The translations under genes and the position numbers were made by a program. Source: Desmodesmus armatus (lineage: Eukaryota > Chlorophyta > Chlorophyceae > Sphaeropleales > Scenedesmaceae). Taken from it: DNA of 64,000 nucleotides. Numbering within the stretch: position 1 is the stretch's first letter; every line of letters starts with the position of its first letter. This document shows positions 47,682 through 64,000 of the stretch, piece by piece. The notes under the pieces are model-generated. The model was not told where the DNA came from and did not search any database. It saw only the letters and a list, made by a program, of their open reading frames with translations. The DNA lies in assembly GCA_007449985.2 (NCBI GenBank), contig VIIQ02000010.1, positions 620,001 through 684,000 on the forward strand, in the 5' to 3' direction.

Positions 47682-49229
47682 GGCTGACAGTGCAGTGCTG
47701 CCTGTGTATCTGGGTACTGGGATTGCACAGGTGTGTGCATGTGCTTGTGTTTGTGAGCCCTGCTGTATGCAGGTGTGAGCTGAGAGCAGCTGTGTGGCTG
47801 GCTTGGAGGTTTCTCATGCTGCAATGATGCATGAGTGTGTTGTCCCGGGCAGGTATTCGTTTGAGGATGGTGGTTTTCAGCAGGCGCTTGTGCAATGGGC
47901 CTTTGTGCGATTCTCACAGGGAGGTGTGCGCAGCATTCGAACCGGCTGGCAGTTGCCAGTGTCAGGCCCTTCCCGCAGCTTGTTTTCGGCACTTTGACGG
48001 GTTGGTATGGCAATGTCTTCCATTGCTGACTCGTCGATGGTGACAGCACACCAGTTGCTGCAATGGCTTGGGTACAGCATTACAATGCTGTGTCTGCCCA
48101 TCGCAGCCTGGGGCATTTGGAGGGACTTTTGCTGAGAATGATTTTGGAGGCTGCCTCTACAGCATAGGTATTGAATTGCAGCCCCATCACGAGCACCTCC
48201 CTTGCGTGGCTGCAATCAGCTACTGGGGTGAAATGCTCGTCAGGTGTTCACGCTGTTATTTTGTGCTGAGGTGTGCCAGCAGCCATGCAGGTGTGCCTCA
48301 CCCTTGAGGCTTGGGTGTGCTACGCTTAGGCAGGACTTGTTGCAGCTACAGGCTGATGAATGAAGTCTGTAGGGTCCTGTGTTGAGTGACAGGCTCATGC
48401 CTCAGCTCCTTTGGTCATAGTATGCTCTTGTTGTGCCATATGCGATTGCGACAAGGAGTCCTGCAGATGGTTGTGCGTGTGCCAAGTCTGGCCTGGTTTT
48501 GTGACAGTGTAACTGCACTGCGACCCAACACACTTCTGTACATGTGAGGTGGTTCCCATTGAGTTTTTTGCCCATGACAAAATTTATCTGTCGCATGCCC
48601 CAACGCCCAGATGGTGTGGTGCAACACCATGCAGTCAAGTCATTCGGTCTGCCAGCGGGTCATGCACCACTTCAAGTGTTTGCACTTCCAACCAGCTGGC
48701 CGGCAACGTCATGCCTCTCGCATGTTCTCAAACAAGCAACATAGCCTCATGCATCATCTGGCAGTGTACACACCAAGTCAAACAAACAACGGGATCAGCC
48801 TCATGCAGCAAATGTTGAATAGACATTGTCTGAGCCTCAAAACGGCTGGTCGCCTTTATGTGCTACGGCACAGATTAGACAACAGACCACAGAGGGCGTG
48901 GTACCCCAATACACAGTCACTGGCGGCAGCAAATAGTCATGGCAATTACTGTCACCACTCAAAGCTGGCCACCACAGCCACCACAAACCATCAGCGCCCT
49001 GGAGCAGCAAGAGGGCCAACTAGACTCAGGAGTCAACTGGTTGACTGTACTGTTGACAGCCCCTAGCATCAGCTCAGCAAAATGCCTACCCAGTCAGAGG
49101 GTGCCGGGGCCGCCTTGGGGTTGCAGGCATCCGATGATGGCATCGCCCGTGCAAATGGATCACCTGTAGGGCTGCAGGGCCTGACCAACTGCCAGGCGGC
49201 ATGCAGGCTTAGTGAAGGGGTTGGTCAGG
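47682..49229. other. Convergent intergenic region
   Basis: 1.55 kb between the RBBP6-like stop and the presumed stop of the UVR-domain gene. Only short, unrelated open frames; a 50-codon frame at 49081-49236 is not supported by any family. I see nothing else. Confidence 0.35.
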
Positions 49230-49838
49230 TTACGTGAGGCTGGCTGCAAGCACAGGACAGCACGGATAAGCAGACACACAAGTCAGTGGTCCAGCCTGCT
49301 TCAGTTGACAAAACAATCTTTTGTGCCGGCAACCAAGCCCCCTCGGTGCATGCTGCAACATAGAGACGCCTGAAAGGGTATGCCTTCCACACGCAAAGCC
49401 TTCTGTCCCATGCAGCAGTATCCAGTGCCCTCTTTTGTGCCCCCCCCCCCCACTTCCACTTCGAAGCAAGTCCCCCCCCCCCTCACCTGTGACCTGCCAG
49501 CCACCGAAGCTCAATGTCGCAGTGGGCTCCACCACCCGCACAAACTCAACAGCAGGCGGCGTAGCAGTAGCCTCATCGCTGCTGCTGCCACCTAGCTGCA
49601 CCTCCACCACACCCACAGCTTGCTGCACCTCACTCACAGCACCACCAGGGGGGGCACTGCCCACTGCAGCAGCAGCCAGCAGCTCTGCAAGGCTCTGCTG
49701 CAAGCCCGTGCTGCTGCTGCTGCTGGAGACCTGCTGCTTGTTCAGCAGCGCACACACCTCGGCAGCCACCCGCTGCGCCCAACTGTTGTCACTGCTGCTG
49801 CTGCCGCTGTCGCTGCTGGCTGCTGCTTCCTGCTGCGA

Positions 49839-49872
<34 letters not shown>

Positions 49873-51299
49873 TCATCAGCAGCATCAGCACCGGGTTTAG
49901 TAGCTTCTGCAGGTTCAACGGGTGGCAGGCTGTACTGCAGGTCCACCCTGAACAGCTGCACACCGCTGCCATCCCAGCCGCCACTGCTTCCGCAATTGCT
50001 GCCACTGCATAGCACTGACAGCACATCTGCTGGCAGTGGCTGCCTACAGAAGGTGAAGCTGTCAGGTCCGCTGCGTGCCAGGCTGCCAGGGCCCCTCAGG
50101 TGGTCTATGCTGTACTGGTCAATGGTCAGTCCCGACCGACAACCTCCTGAGGCACCTGCAGGCCTTAAGGGCCCTGACACTACGGACCCTGCACTGCTCT
50201 GCCCTTCTCTGCCAGTGTGTGCTGTGCTGGTGCTGGTGCTGGAGCAGGAGCTGGAATCAGTGTTGGGATGGGTGGTGTGTTCAGCAGGGGCTGTGCTGAT
50301 GTGCCACGTCCACAGTGTGGCGTCATTCCCCGCGTGCACTGCTGCTGCTGTGATGCTGTGCTGCTGCACCAGCAGCATGAGGCGCTGGTTGACCAGGCGC
50401 GGCTGGTTGGGCGCTGCAGGGTCCCTCCTGCGAGAGGGCTGCACACCCAGGAGCTCGTTGAATGCCCTGTTCGCACTCTGAAGAGCCACAACAACAGGCA
50501 TGAAGGTACTGCTGCTGTAGGTATTGGCTGCTGCTGGGGTACTGGGTGTGCTGGGGGCACTGCTGGGGATAGCAGCGCTGCCATCTGAGGGTGGTGTTGG
50601 TGCAGTGCTGGTGGGGATTGCTGCTGGGACGCTGTCATCTGCCTGCTGGTGTTGTTGGGCCTGTGGCAGGACAAAGACCTCGAAGAGTGGTGTGCCGTAT
50701 CGCGGCTGCTGCAGCATGTCATCCATCTGTAGCTCACTCATGTTGCAGTTGCCTTGCAGGTCAAAGTGCATGAAGTCGGCGGGAGTGAACAGCAGCCCGG
50801 TCCACCTGGGGCAGCGGGCCAGGCAGCACACATGGACGGACGGGAAGAGGCTCAATAAGCACACAATCTAGCACAGGTACGGATTTCAGCACTCTGGATC
50901 CGCACACAGATGGAACCCCCCTACATGCACACATTCCGGGTGCCAAGTCCACCTGTTGGCGGTTTTTACGATGCAGGATGTACCTGACAGGCTAAGCCCC
51001 TCAGTGCTGCGGGGGGGGGGGGGGGGGGGGGGGGGGGGTCCACCTCCAGACACCCACACGCCTCCAAACATGTCCCACATGGAACTCGACCCTGACCCAC
51101 CTGTTGGTCTCTGTGTGGGACACATACAGGAGGCTGCTGCTGCTGTTGACGCCACGGGCCTGGGGGTTTGCTGCAGGTCGGTACCAACCCCCCAGCCATG
51201 CAGACTGCCATCCCTCAGCTGTGCTGCTGTTTCGTAGTCTTCCACCTCTGCTGCTTGCTGGAGCTGCTGCTGGGCCTGGACAAGGCGTCGTTGTGAATG
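49230..51299 (-). CDS. UVR-domain protein, possibly EXECUTER-like, 5' end unresolved
   Basis: Exons 51299-51101, 50805-49487 and 49369-49230 connect in phase and reach a stop at 49230. The first contains a UVR motif, RLVQAQQQLQQAAEVEDYET followed by AAQLRD, as in UvrB/ClpC and the plastid EXECUTER proteins. A tryptophan/glycine segment and LLYVSHTETNRWTGLLFTP follow, then PRYGTPLFEVFVLP, resembling the PGTPLFEIFV block of EXECUTER, which mediates singlet-oxygen signalling at thylakoids. The remaining roughly 440 residues are S/A/Q-rich with no C-terminal domain I can place. The UVR and GGWYRPA parts are in different frames; one missing base in the C6 run 51188-51193 explains this, and the exon length also requires it. 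The leader exon (within about 51300-51530) is not resolved. Confidence 0.5.
51011..51038. repeat. Homopolymer of about 28 G
   Basis: Uninterrupted G run on the plus strand (C in the transcript) inside the intron 50806-51100 of the UVR-domain gene. The length is only as reliable as the assembly. Confidence 0.8.
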
Positions 51300-52933
51300 C
51301 TGGAGGCAGGCAGTTGGTCTGCTGCCAGGAACTGTGAGAAGAGGTCTGACCACTGCTTGACCAGCACAGGCTGCTGGGTGTCTCCATTGGAGCTTCGTCT
51401 AGATACGGACGATCGGTGGTGCTGCTGCTGGTGGTGTGAAGGAGGTGTCTGGAACTGTAGCCTGCTGCTGCGGCGACATGTTGTGGGGGCCCGCTGGTGG
51501 GGTGGTTGTGGAGCGAGGCCCGCATTGTGCTTTCAAGGTTCCCTGTCAGCGTTAAGGCCTGTTCGGATGATCGTGCGCCAATGATTCGCAGGGGAGCGGG
51601 TTACGCTTGGGATGGCTGTAGCACAGGCCAACCAACTGTAACATGTTATACGTTCGTGACCGTCAAATCGCTGCTGTGCTTGTCTCACGATGCAGTGCGG
51701 ATGAAATATCACCTGCTGCATACCAGGTTGGGCAACCAGAAACCTCAAGTTAATCTCATGGGCAGAGTTACTCAGCTGCATAAGCACTGCAGCCACCCTC
51801 AACCTCTCAGGTCGGATTTTGTACATGGTGTCGTCCCAAACATACCCAGTCGGTTACATCCAGGCCAAGAAATCTGCACAAGACCATCAACAAGACCATG
51901 AACAACACCAAGCACAGGTCAAGCCACACAGCACCTGGCATGCAGGCAATAGTCAGCACTGACTCGGCCTTTTTTCAGGCAGACCGTCGCCGCATCAGCA
52001 GGTCTCAAAGCAAGCGACCTGAAGTGTCTATCTCAAGGGGGTGCACTCACGAGACTCAACAGAGAACCCTCGCCCCTTGAACCCCTGCTGCCCAAAGACC
52101 CCTCTCACATCCTGCACACTCTCTCAACTCAACCTGCAAACTGAGTGTCTGTGCATACCACTGTGCATGTACCCACACAGGCCACGATCATGAAGCAGGT
52201 GGGACTGTGTATGTCCTGTGCCATGCTGTGCATGCTGCTGCACACTTGCCCTGACTTCACACAAATCCCAACCACCAACAGGCTCACACCACACGCACCA
52301 CCACACAGTCACCAGTGAATATGAGCACAAGGTCACAGGCTTGCAAAGCTGTAGGCATGAATAAATCTGCTGTTGCCTGACTCACCAGCTTGGTGCAGCT
52401 GGTGTGGCCAGGACTGCAGCACATACAATCAGTGCTGCACACACCACCAACTCCACACATCGACATTCAAGGTGTGCAGGTGCTGCTGCTGAAGGCCTGC
52501 TGCAACAGCCCGGCAGGTGATGCCCGAAGCAGACACACTACAGCACGGCAGCACGGGCTGGGCAACCACCACGTGTCGACAGTTTGCTGACTTTGCCGAG
52601 CAGTGACATTGTGGATGCACACACTGCTTCACCACACAACGTGCATAGCCCAATGCTAGGGGTGGGAGGATCCAAGGCACTTCCTGCAGCAGCATCCCCC
52701 ATGCACCACGAGACTGGAAGTATGCCCTGGATGCCAGGCAGGATGGCCACCCCACCTGCTGAGTGAGCGCCACACCCCCTACCACGCTGCTGCTGCGCCA
52801 GCACTCAACTTGCAGCAGCACCCCCTCCAACCGCCCTGACTGCCTTCACACCCTGCTCCAACCACCACTGCAGAAAGCCCTGCCGCCCCTGCTGCTGCTA
52901 TAATGTAACCTATCACACTGACCGCACCCCGCC
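51300..52933. other. Intergenic region, UVR gene 5' side to HSP60 3' end
   Basis: The first roughly 230 bp (CAG-rich) probably contain the missing 5' exon(s) of the UVR-domain gene. The rest (about 51530-52933) has no recognisable gene and no clear TTACA signal for HSP60. Confidence 0.35.
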
Positions 52934-60685
<7,752 letters not shown>

Positions 60686-61265
60686 GTCTCCTGGGGCTTC
60701 GTCTCACAGCAGCGCACCGCTGACGAGAATCAACACCGGATGGAGGTCGTGCGATTGACAGAGCGCTGACAATGATCGAGCAAGAGGACAGCAAACAACA
60801 GAAGACCGCGAAACTTCGATGATCTGTCAAAGTAACAGGTTTTGCCAGTGGCTTCGGATCCAGCTCGCAACTTGAGGATCTCAGACGTTGCAATTACATC
60901 AACCTCAACACGCATGCCGAACGGGTTTGGCACTAATGCACCCGTCGGCAGTAGCCAGGCTCCTCAAACATGCAAGAAGGGGCTGAAGATGCTCAAGAAT
61001 GCAGTGCATGGTGCATGTATGTGAACCACAACGGAGCACAGCGATGTTGCGCCCACTTGCAGCGCACACACCACACAACGGCATGGGGCAGCACACAGGG
61101 CGGCCAAGCAATAATCATGGTCTGGTCAGTGCTTCACAGGGGGCGAAGCAGCCGGGGCAACAACAACGTTATGCACATGTCATATCTGCAGCTCTCGGCA
61201 CACAGGTAACTACACACAACACACTCGATATACACCACTTGCCACACCCTCCACTGTTCCGCTGC
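60686..61265. promoter_or_regulatory. HSP60 upstream region / gamma-glutamyl hydrolase 3' side
   Basis: 580 bp between the HSP60 ATG (60685, minus) and the stop of the next minus-strand gene (61266). It must contain the HSP60 promoter. Heat-shock elements (alternating GAA/TTC) were looked for by eye; only loose matches near 60812-60820 were seen, so no call is made. Confidence 0.35.
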
Positions 61266-64000
61266 TTAAGCCCAGCACAGCCACTTGCGCAGCAGGCCCT
61301 TCACACTGACACCAGCAGAGCCAGCAGCCCTGCCATGCTGCTGCTGCTGCTGCTGGCGCCGCTTCTCCACCCCGTCAAAGACGTATGTCTGCTGGAAGTC
61401 CTGCTCCTCCTCGCCGCTCTCGTGGCGCCCTGTGTACAAGGGCTTCAGTTGTAGATAAGCAGATCCTCCTCCTCAATCTTGTCAGCCTAGGGGCACAGCA
61501 TGACACAGCACAGCACACAGGCAGCGTCAGGATCAAGCCCATGAAAAGAGCTCATGCCAGCCTGTCAGTACCACCAGCAAGCCCATGACAAGCTCATGCT
61601 AGCCTGTCAAACAGCAGGTGCGCAGCAGTTGGCTGGGCCAGTCACGGATGGAACAGGCAGTGTCCATCTGGGCTGAGCAGGCATCGAACCACCATCGCAA
61701 GCCACCAGCCAACATGAACTTCCACTGCTACTCAGGCAAACACACTGTATGTTGTGTTTGCTGGGTGGCCTCACACAGCGCTTGGCAGCAATTGCCGGCC
61801 TCAAGATACTTCATGTCACTCCTCACACACTCCCATCATGACCCGACTCGGTCACACACCATGCACACCCTTGCCCTGCCTGTGTGCCCACACCCCCTCT
61901 TGCCCCCGCTCACCGCTGCGTGGTTGCTCCTGCGTGCCTCGCTGACAAAGAAGTTAGCCATCTCCTGTGTGACCTCTATGCCTCGGGGCTGTGGGGATGC
62001 GCAGGAAGGAGGCCCACTCAAACGCATTCTTCTCAGGGTGCCACTGGGTGGCGTACACAGGGTACTGAGGGGCGGGAAGGGGGGGCACAACAACACAGCA
62101 GCAGCAGCAGCAGCGACAGCAACAACAGGACAGCAGTGAGCAAGGGTGTCAAACAAGTGGGCTGTGCGCTGGCAGCGCGACGTGTTCGAAACATTACGCT
62201 GCCAACTCATCTCCTGGCACCGAGTGCCTTGGATGCCAGCACTACTGGCAAGTCAACAGGATGACACCCCCCTCCCACCTGTCACAGTCATGCCAGCAAT
62301 AGCACAACGGAATACGCTGAAGAGCAGTTGCCACAAGTCACGCTGTGCCTCTCTTGTTGCTGGCGCAGTACTAGCTAGGCTGTGTGCTCAGCAGGCACAC
62401 CCATAATGTAAACACTGCAACAACATGCACACCCTCCTCCATCACACTTGAGCCCCCTCCCCCCCACCCCCACCCCTCTGGTTCACCTTCTTTGCCTGCA
62501 TGAGGCTGATGTAGGGCAGCCCCTGTTGTCAAGGCTGAGCGCAGCACGTCAAAAACTCCTTCAGGCGGGGGTTCTCCTCAAACGAGGTGCTCAGCAGCCC
62601 TGAAGCACACAACACATGAGGCAACTCTCATGCACTCTTCTTTGCTGTAGATCAAAATGTAGTAGTGCGCTAAGCAACACCCCATCAAATGAGGATAGAC
62701 TATCATTGATAGTAACTCAGCAAACACACAGGATGGTCTGTGCCCATGCATGAACACCCCCCCTGCCCTCCTCGGCCCCCTCTCCCTCACCGTGTGCATG
62801 GTTCTCCATGGCCAGTGCCGTGTTCTGCAGGTTGGTGACCACGTGTGGTGGCAGTGCCTGCAGCCATGTGCTGGTTGCAGCGCGCTCAGTGTAGAGCAGG
62901 GGTGCGGGGGCGTTGAGTGCGTCCATGTCTGACAGCACACTGGTGTTGCGGGAGATGATGATGGCAAGGGCTTCAAACCCTAGGCAGGTGCCGTGGACCT
63001 GAGGGGGCAGCAGCAGCAGCAGCAGCGGCAGCAGCCAGGGAAGGAGATTGAGTGGGTGAGTGGGTGGAGGCGCGGGGTGGGGTCCTGACACAAAAGCATG
63101 CATGCGGAGTCGCACAACCTTGTGGGTGGCTGCGAGAAGGGTTGCACTGGTGCGGTGCTGCTGTGCGCTGCCAGCACACAGTGACGACTGCCCAACAAAG
63201 CCCCAAGAGGTTCAACATTCCATGTCATTGTCATGGCCAACAGCCAGGAAAAGGAAAACTGAATGGAAAGCCATGAATGGCAAGTGTCTATCACCACGAT
63301 TGCTTGCTGTCATTGTGTAGACACAGGGAGTGTGTGAGCACTCACTGGGAAGTAGTCTCCCTTATCGTTAGCCTCCAGGGCCATTGACACCAGGCTGCTG
63401 GCAGCATCATAGAAAGGGTGGCCGGGGCTCAAGTTGGCACCTCCACCAGGCAGCAACAGGCCATTGATGGCAGCAAACCTGTGAGGATGACAGGCCGGGG
63501 GCAGGATACAAGCCAAAGCACGTGGGAATGCACGGCCGAGGAGCACGGCACCGTCAGCTGCAACATGATACCAGGGTGGTTGCACCACAGTATAGAGAAG
63601 CTCACACGGGCACCTAGTAGGTGCAGGCAGACAGCTGCTGGCAGCATCTGCAGCCCTCAGAGTGAATGAGGCGCGCATCCGCTGCAACCCCAGACCTATG
63701 TGCTGTACACACTACCACGACAAACGCTGTCTGCTTGAGATTGCAGGCTTGCTGTGCTCGGCTGCAGCTGCTGCTGCTGTGTGCAAAGTTGGCGCCGCCT
63801 CTGCTGCTGACTCTGCTGCTACTTGCTGCTGCAGCTACCACAGAGCCACACAGGAAGGCCCCGCAGGATTTCAAGCATACTCCTGCGCAGTTCAGCCTTA
63901 GGCAGGTCATACATGATAGGCACAACACGTGCGCCTGCAGCCTGTGGGGAGGGACAGCAGCAAATGCGGACAGCAGGCAGCATATAGAACAACGCCTACC
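61266..64000 (-). CDS. Gamma-glutamyl hydrolase (folate/antifolate), 5' end off window, frame disrupted
   Basis: Class I glutamine amidotransferase-like peptidase (GGH family) that trims polyglutamyl folates, usually in the vacuole or secretory space. Exons, in transcript order: 63941-63850 (GARVVPIMYDLPK), 63478-63346 (FAAINGLLLPGGGANLS), 62998-62791 (HGTCLGFEALAIIISRNT; the Cys of GTCLGFE is the nucleophile), 62599-62487 (SFEENPRLKEF... LPYISLMQAKK), 62064-61914 (YPVYATQWHPEKNAFEW with the catalytic His; IEVTQEMANFFVSEARR) and 61486-61266 (LLIYN... KPLYTGRHE... DFQQTYVFDGVEKRR). The minus strand of 63998-64000 is a GT donor, so the previous exon ends at 64000. Three exons contain frame breaks: near the A5/T5 run at about 62550 plus a compensating shift near 62530, near C4 at about 61987, and near 61450. 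Intact catalytic residues and splice sites argue for assembly errors, but a decaying gene is possible. Confidence 0.82.

Noticed and set aside
49081..49236. Small plus-strand frame starting ATG, about 50 codons
   Set aside because: No splice context, no family match, and it overlaps the 3' end of the minus-strand gene.
49321..50481. Plus-strand open frame of 386 codons
   Set aside because: Antisense of the UVR-domain gene's large exon; low-complexity translation with no family resemblance.

Overview
This window looks like nuclear DNA of a green alga, probably a chlamydomonadalean chlorophyte. The genes are intron-rich with canonical GT..AG splice sites. Proteins carry long Q, A and S runs encoded by CAG/GCA repeats, TGTAA-type 3' end signals appear after several genes, and the gene set mixes plastid-lumen, mitochondrial and ciliate/tubulin functions. 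The closest genus cannot be fixed from sequence alone. I see no prokaryotic operons, tRNAs, rRNAs or CRISPR arrays. Gene models were built by hand from protein-family resemblance plus splice-phase closure; most close exactly in frame from start to stop.

Layout, left to right. 0-7.6 kb: TRM6 (tRNA m1A58 methyltransferase subunit, minus, 3' end off the window) divergent from GCP4 (gamma-tubulin complex). 8.2-13.2 kb: deoxyhypusine synthase (minus) divergent from a 2-oxoglutarate/Fe(II) oxygenase. 14.5-21.7 kb: SURF1 (minus; one intron swollen by two nested DNA transposons), an unrecognised 220-residue protein (plus) and a TMEM14/FAX-type membrane protein (minus). 22.4-34.7 kb: three consecutive plus-strand genes for secreted proteins. 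The middle one (933 residues) carries a repeated W-G-W...C-A-F-[KR]-D module, and the third has about 40 cysteines, mostly in CxxC pairs. This block also holds a partial DNA-level duplicate of the middle gene, palindromes, and a direct repeat bracketing the third gene. 36.2-40.0 kb: organellar ribosomal protein bL9 (minus) divergent from a thylakoid-lumen FKBP. 40.8-47.7 kb: a DWNN/zinc-knuckle/SR-rich protein of the RBBP6/Mpe1 class without a visible RING. 49.2-51.3 kb: a UVR-domain protein resembling EXECUTER. 52.9-60.7 kb: mitochondrial HSP60 in 14 exons, with introns full of poly-G/poly-C tracts, fold-back elements and duplicated exon fragments. 61.3-64.0 kb: gamma-glutamyl hydrolase, 5' end off the window.

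The housekeeping genes are functionally unrelated neighbours. Five gene pairs are head-to-head with short shared upstream regions. The most unusual material is the secreted-protein block with its WGW/CAF module, the nested transposon pair in SURF1, and the repeat-laden HSP60 introns. Single-base frame breaks, mostly in homopolymers, occur inside conserved exons of four genes (UVR protein, RBBP6-like, HSP60, gamma-glutamyl hydrolase). They most likely reflect residual assembly errors, although gamma-glutamyl hydrolase, with several, could be decaying.
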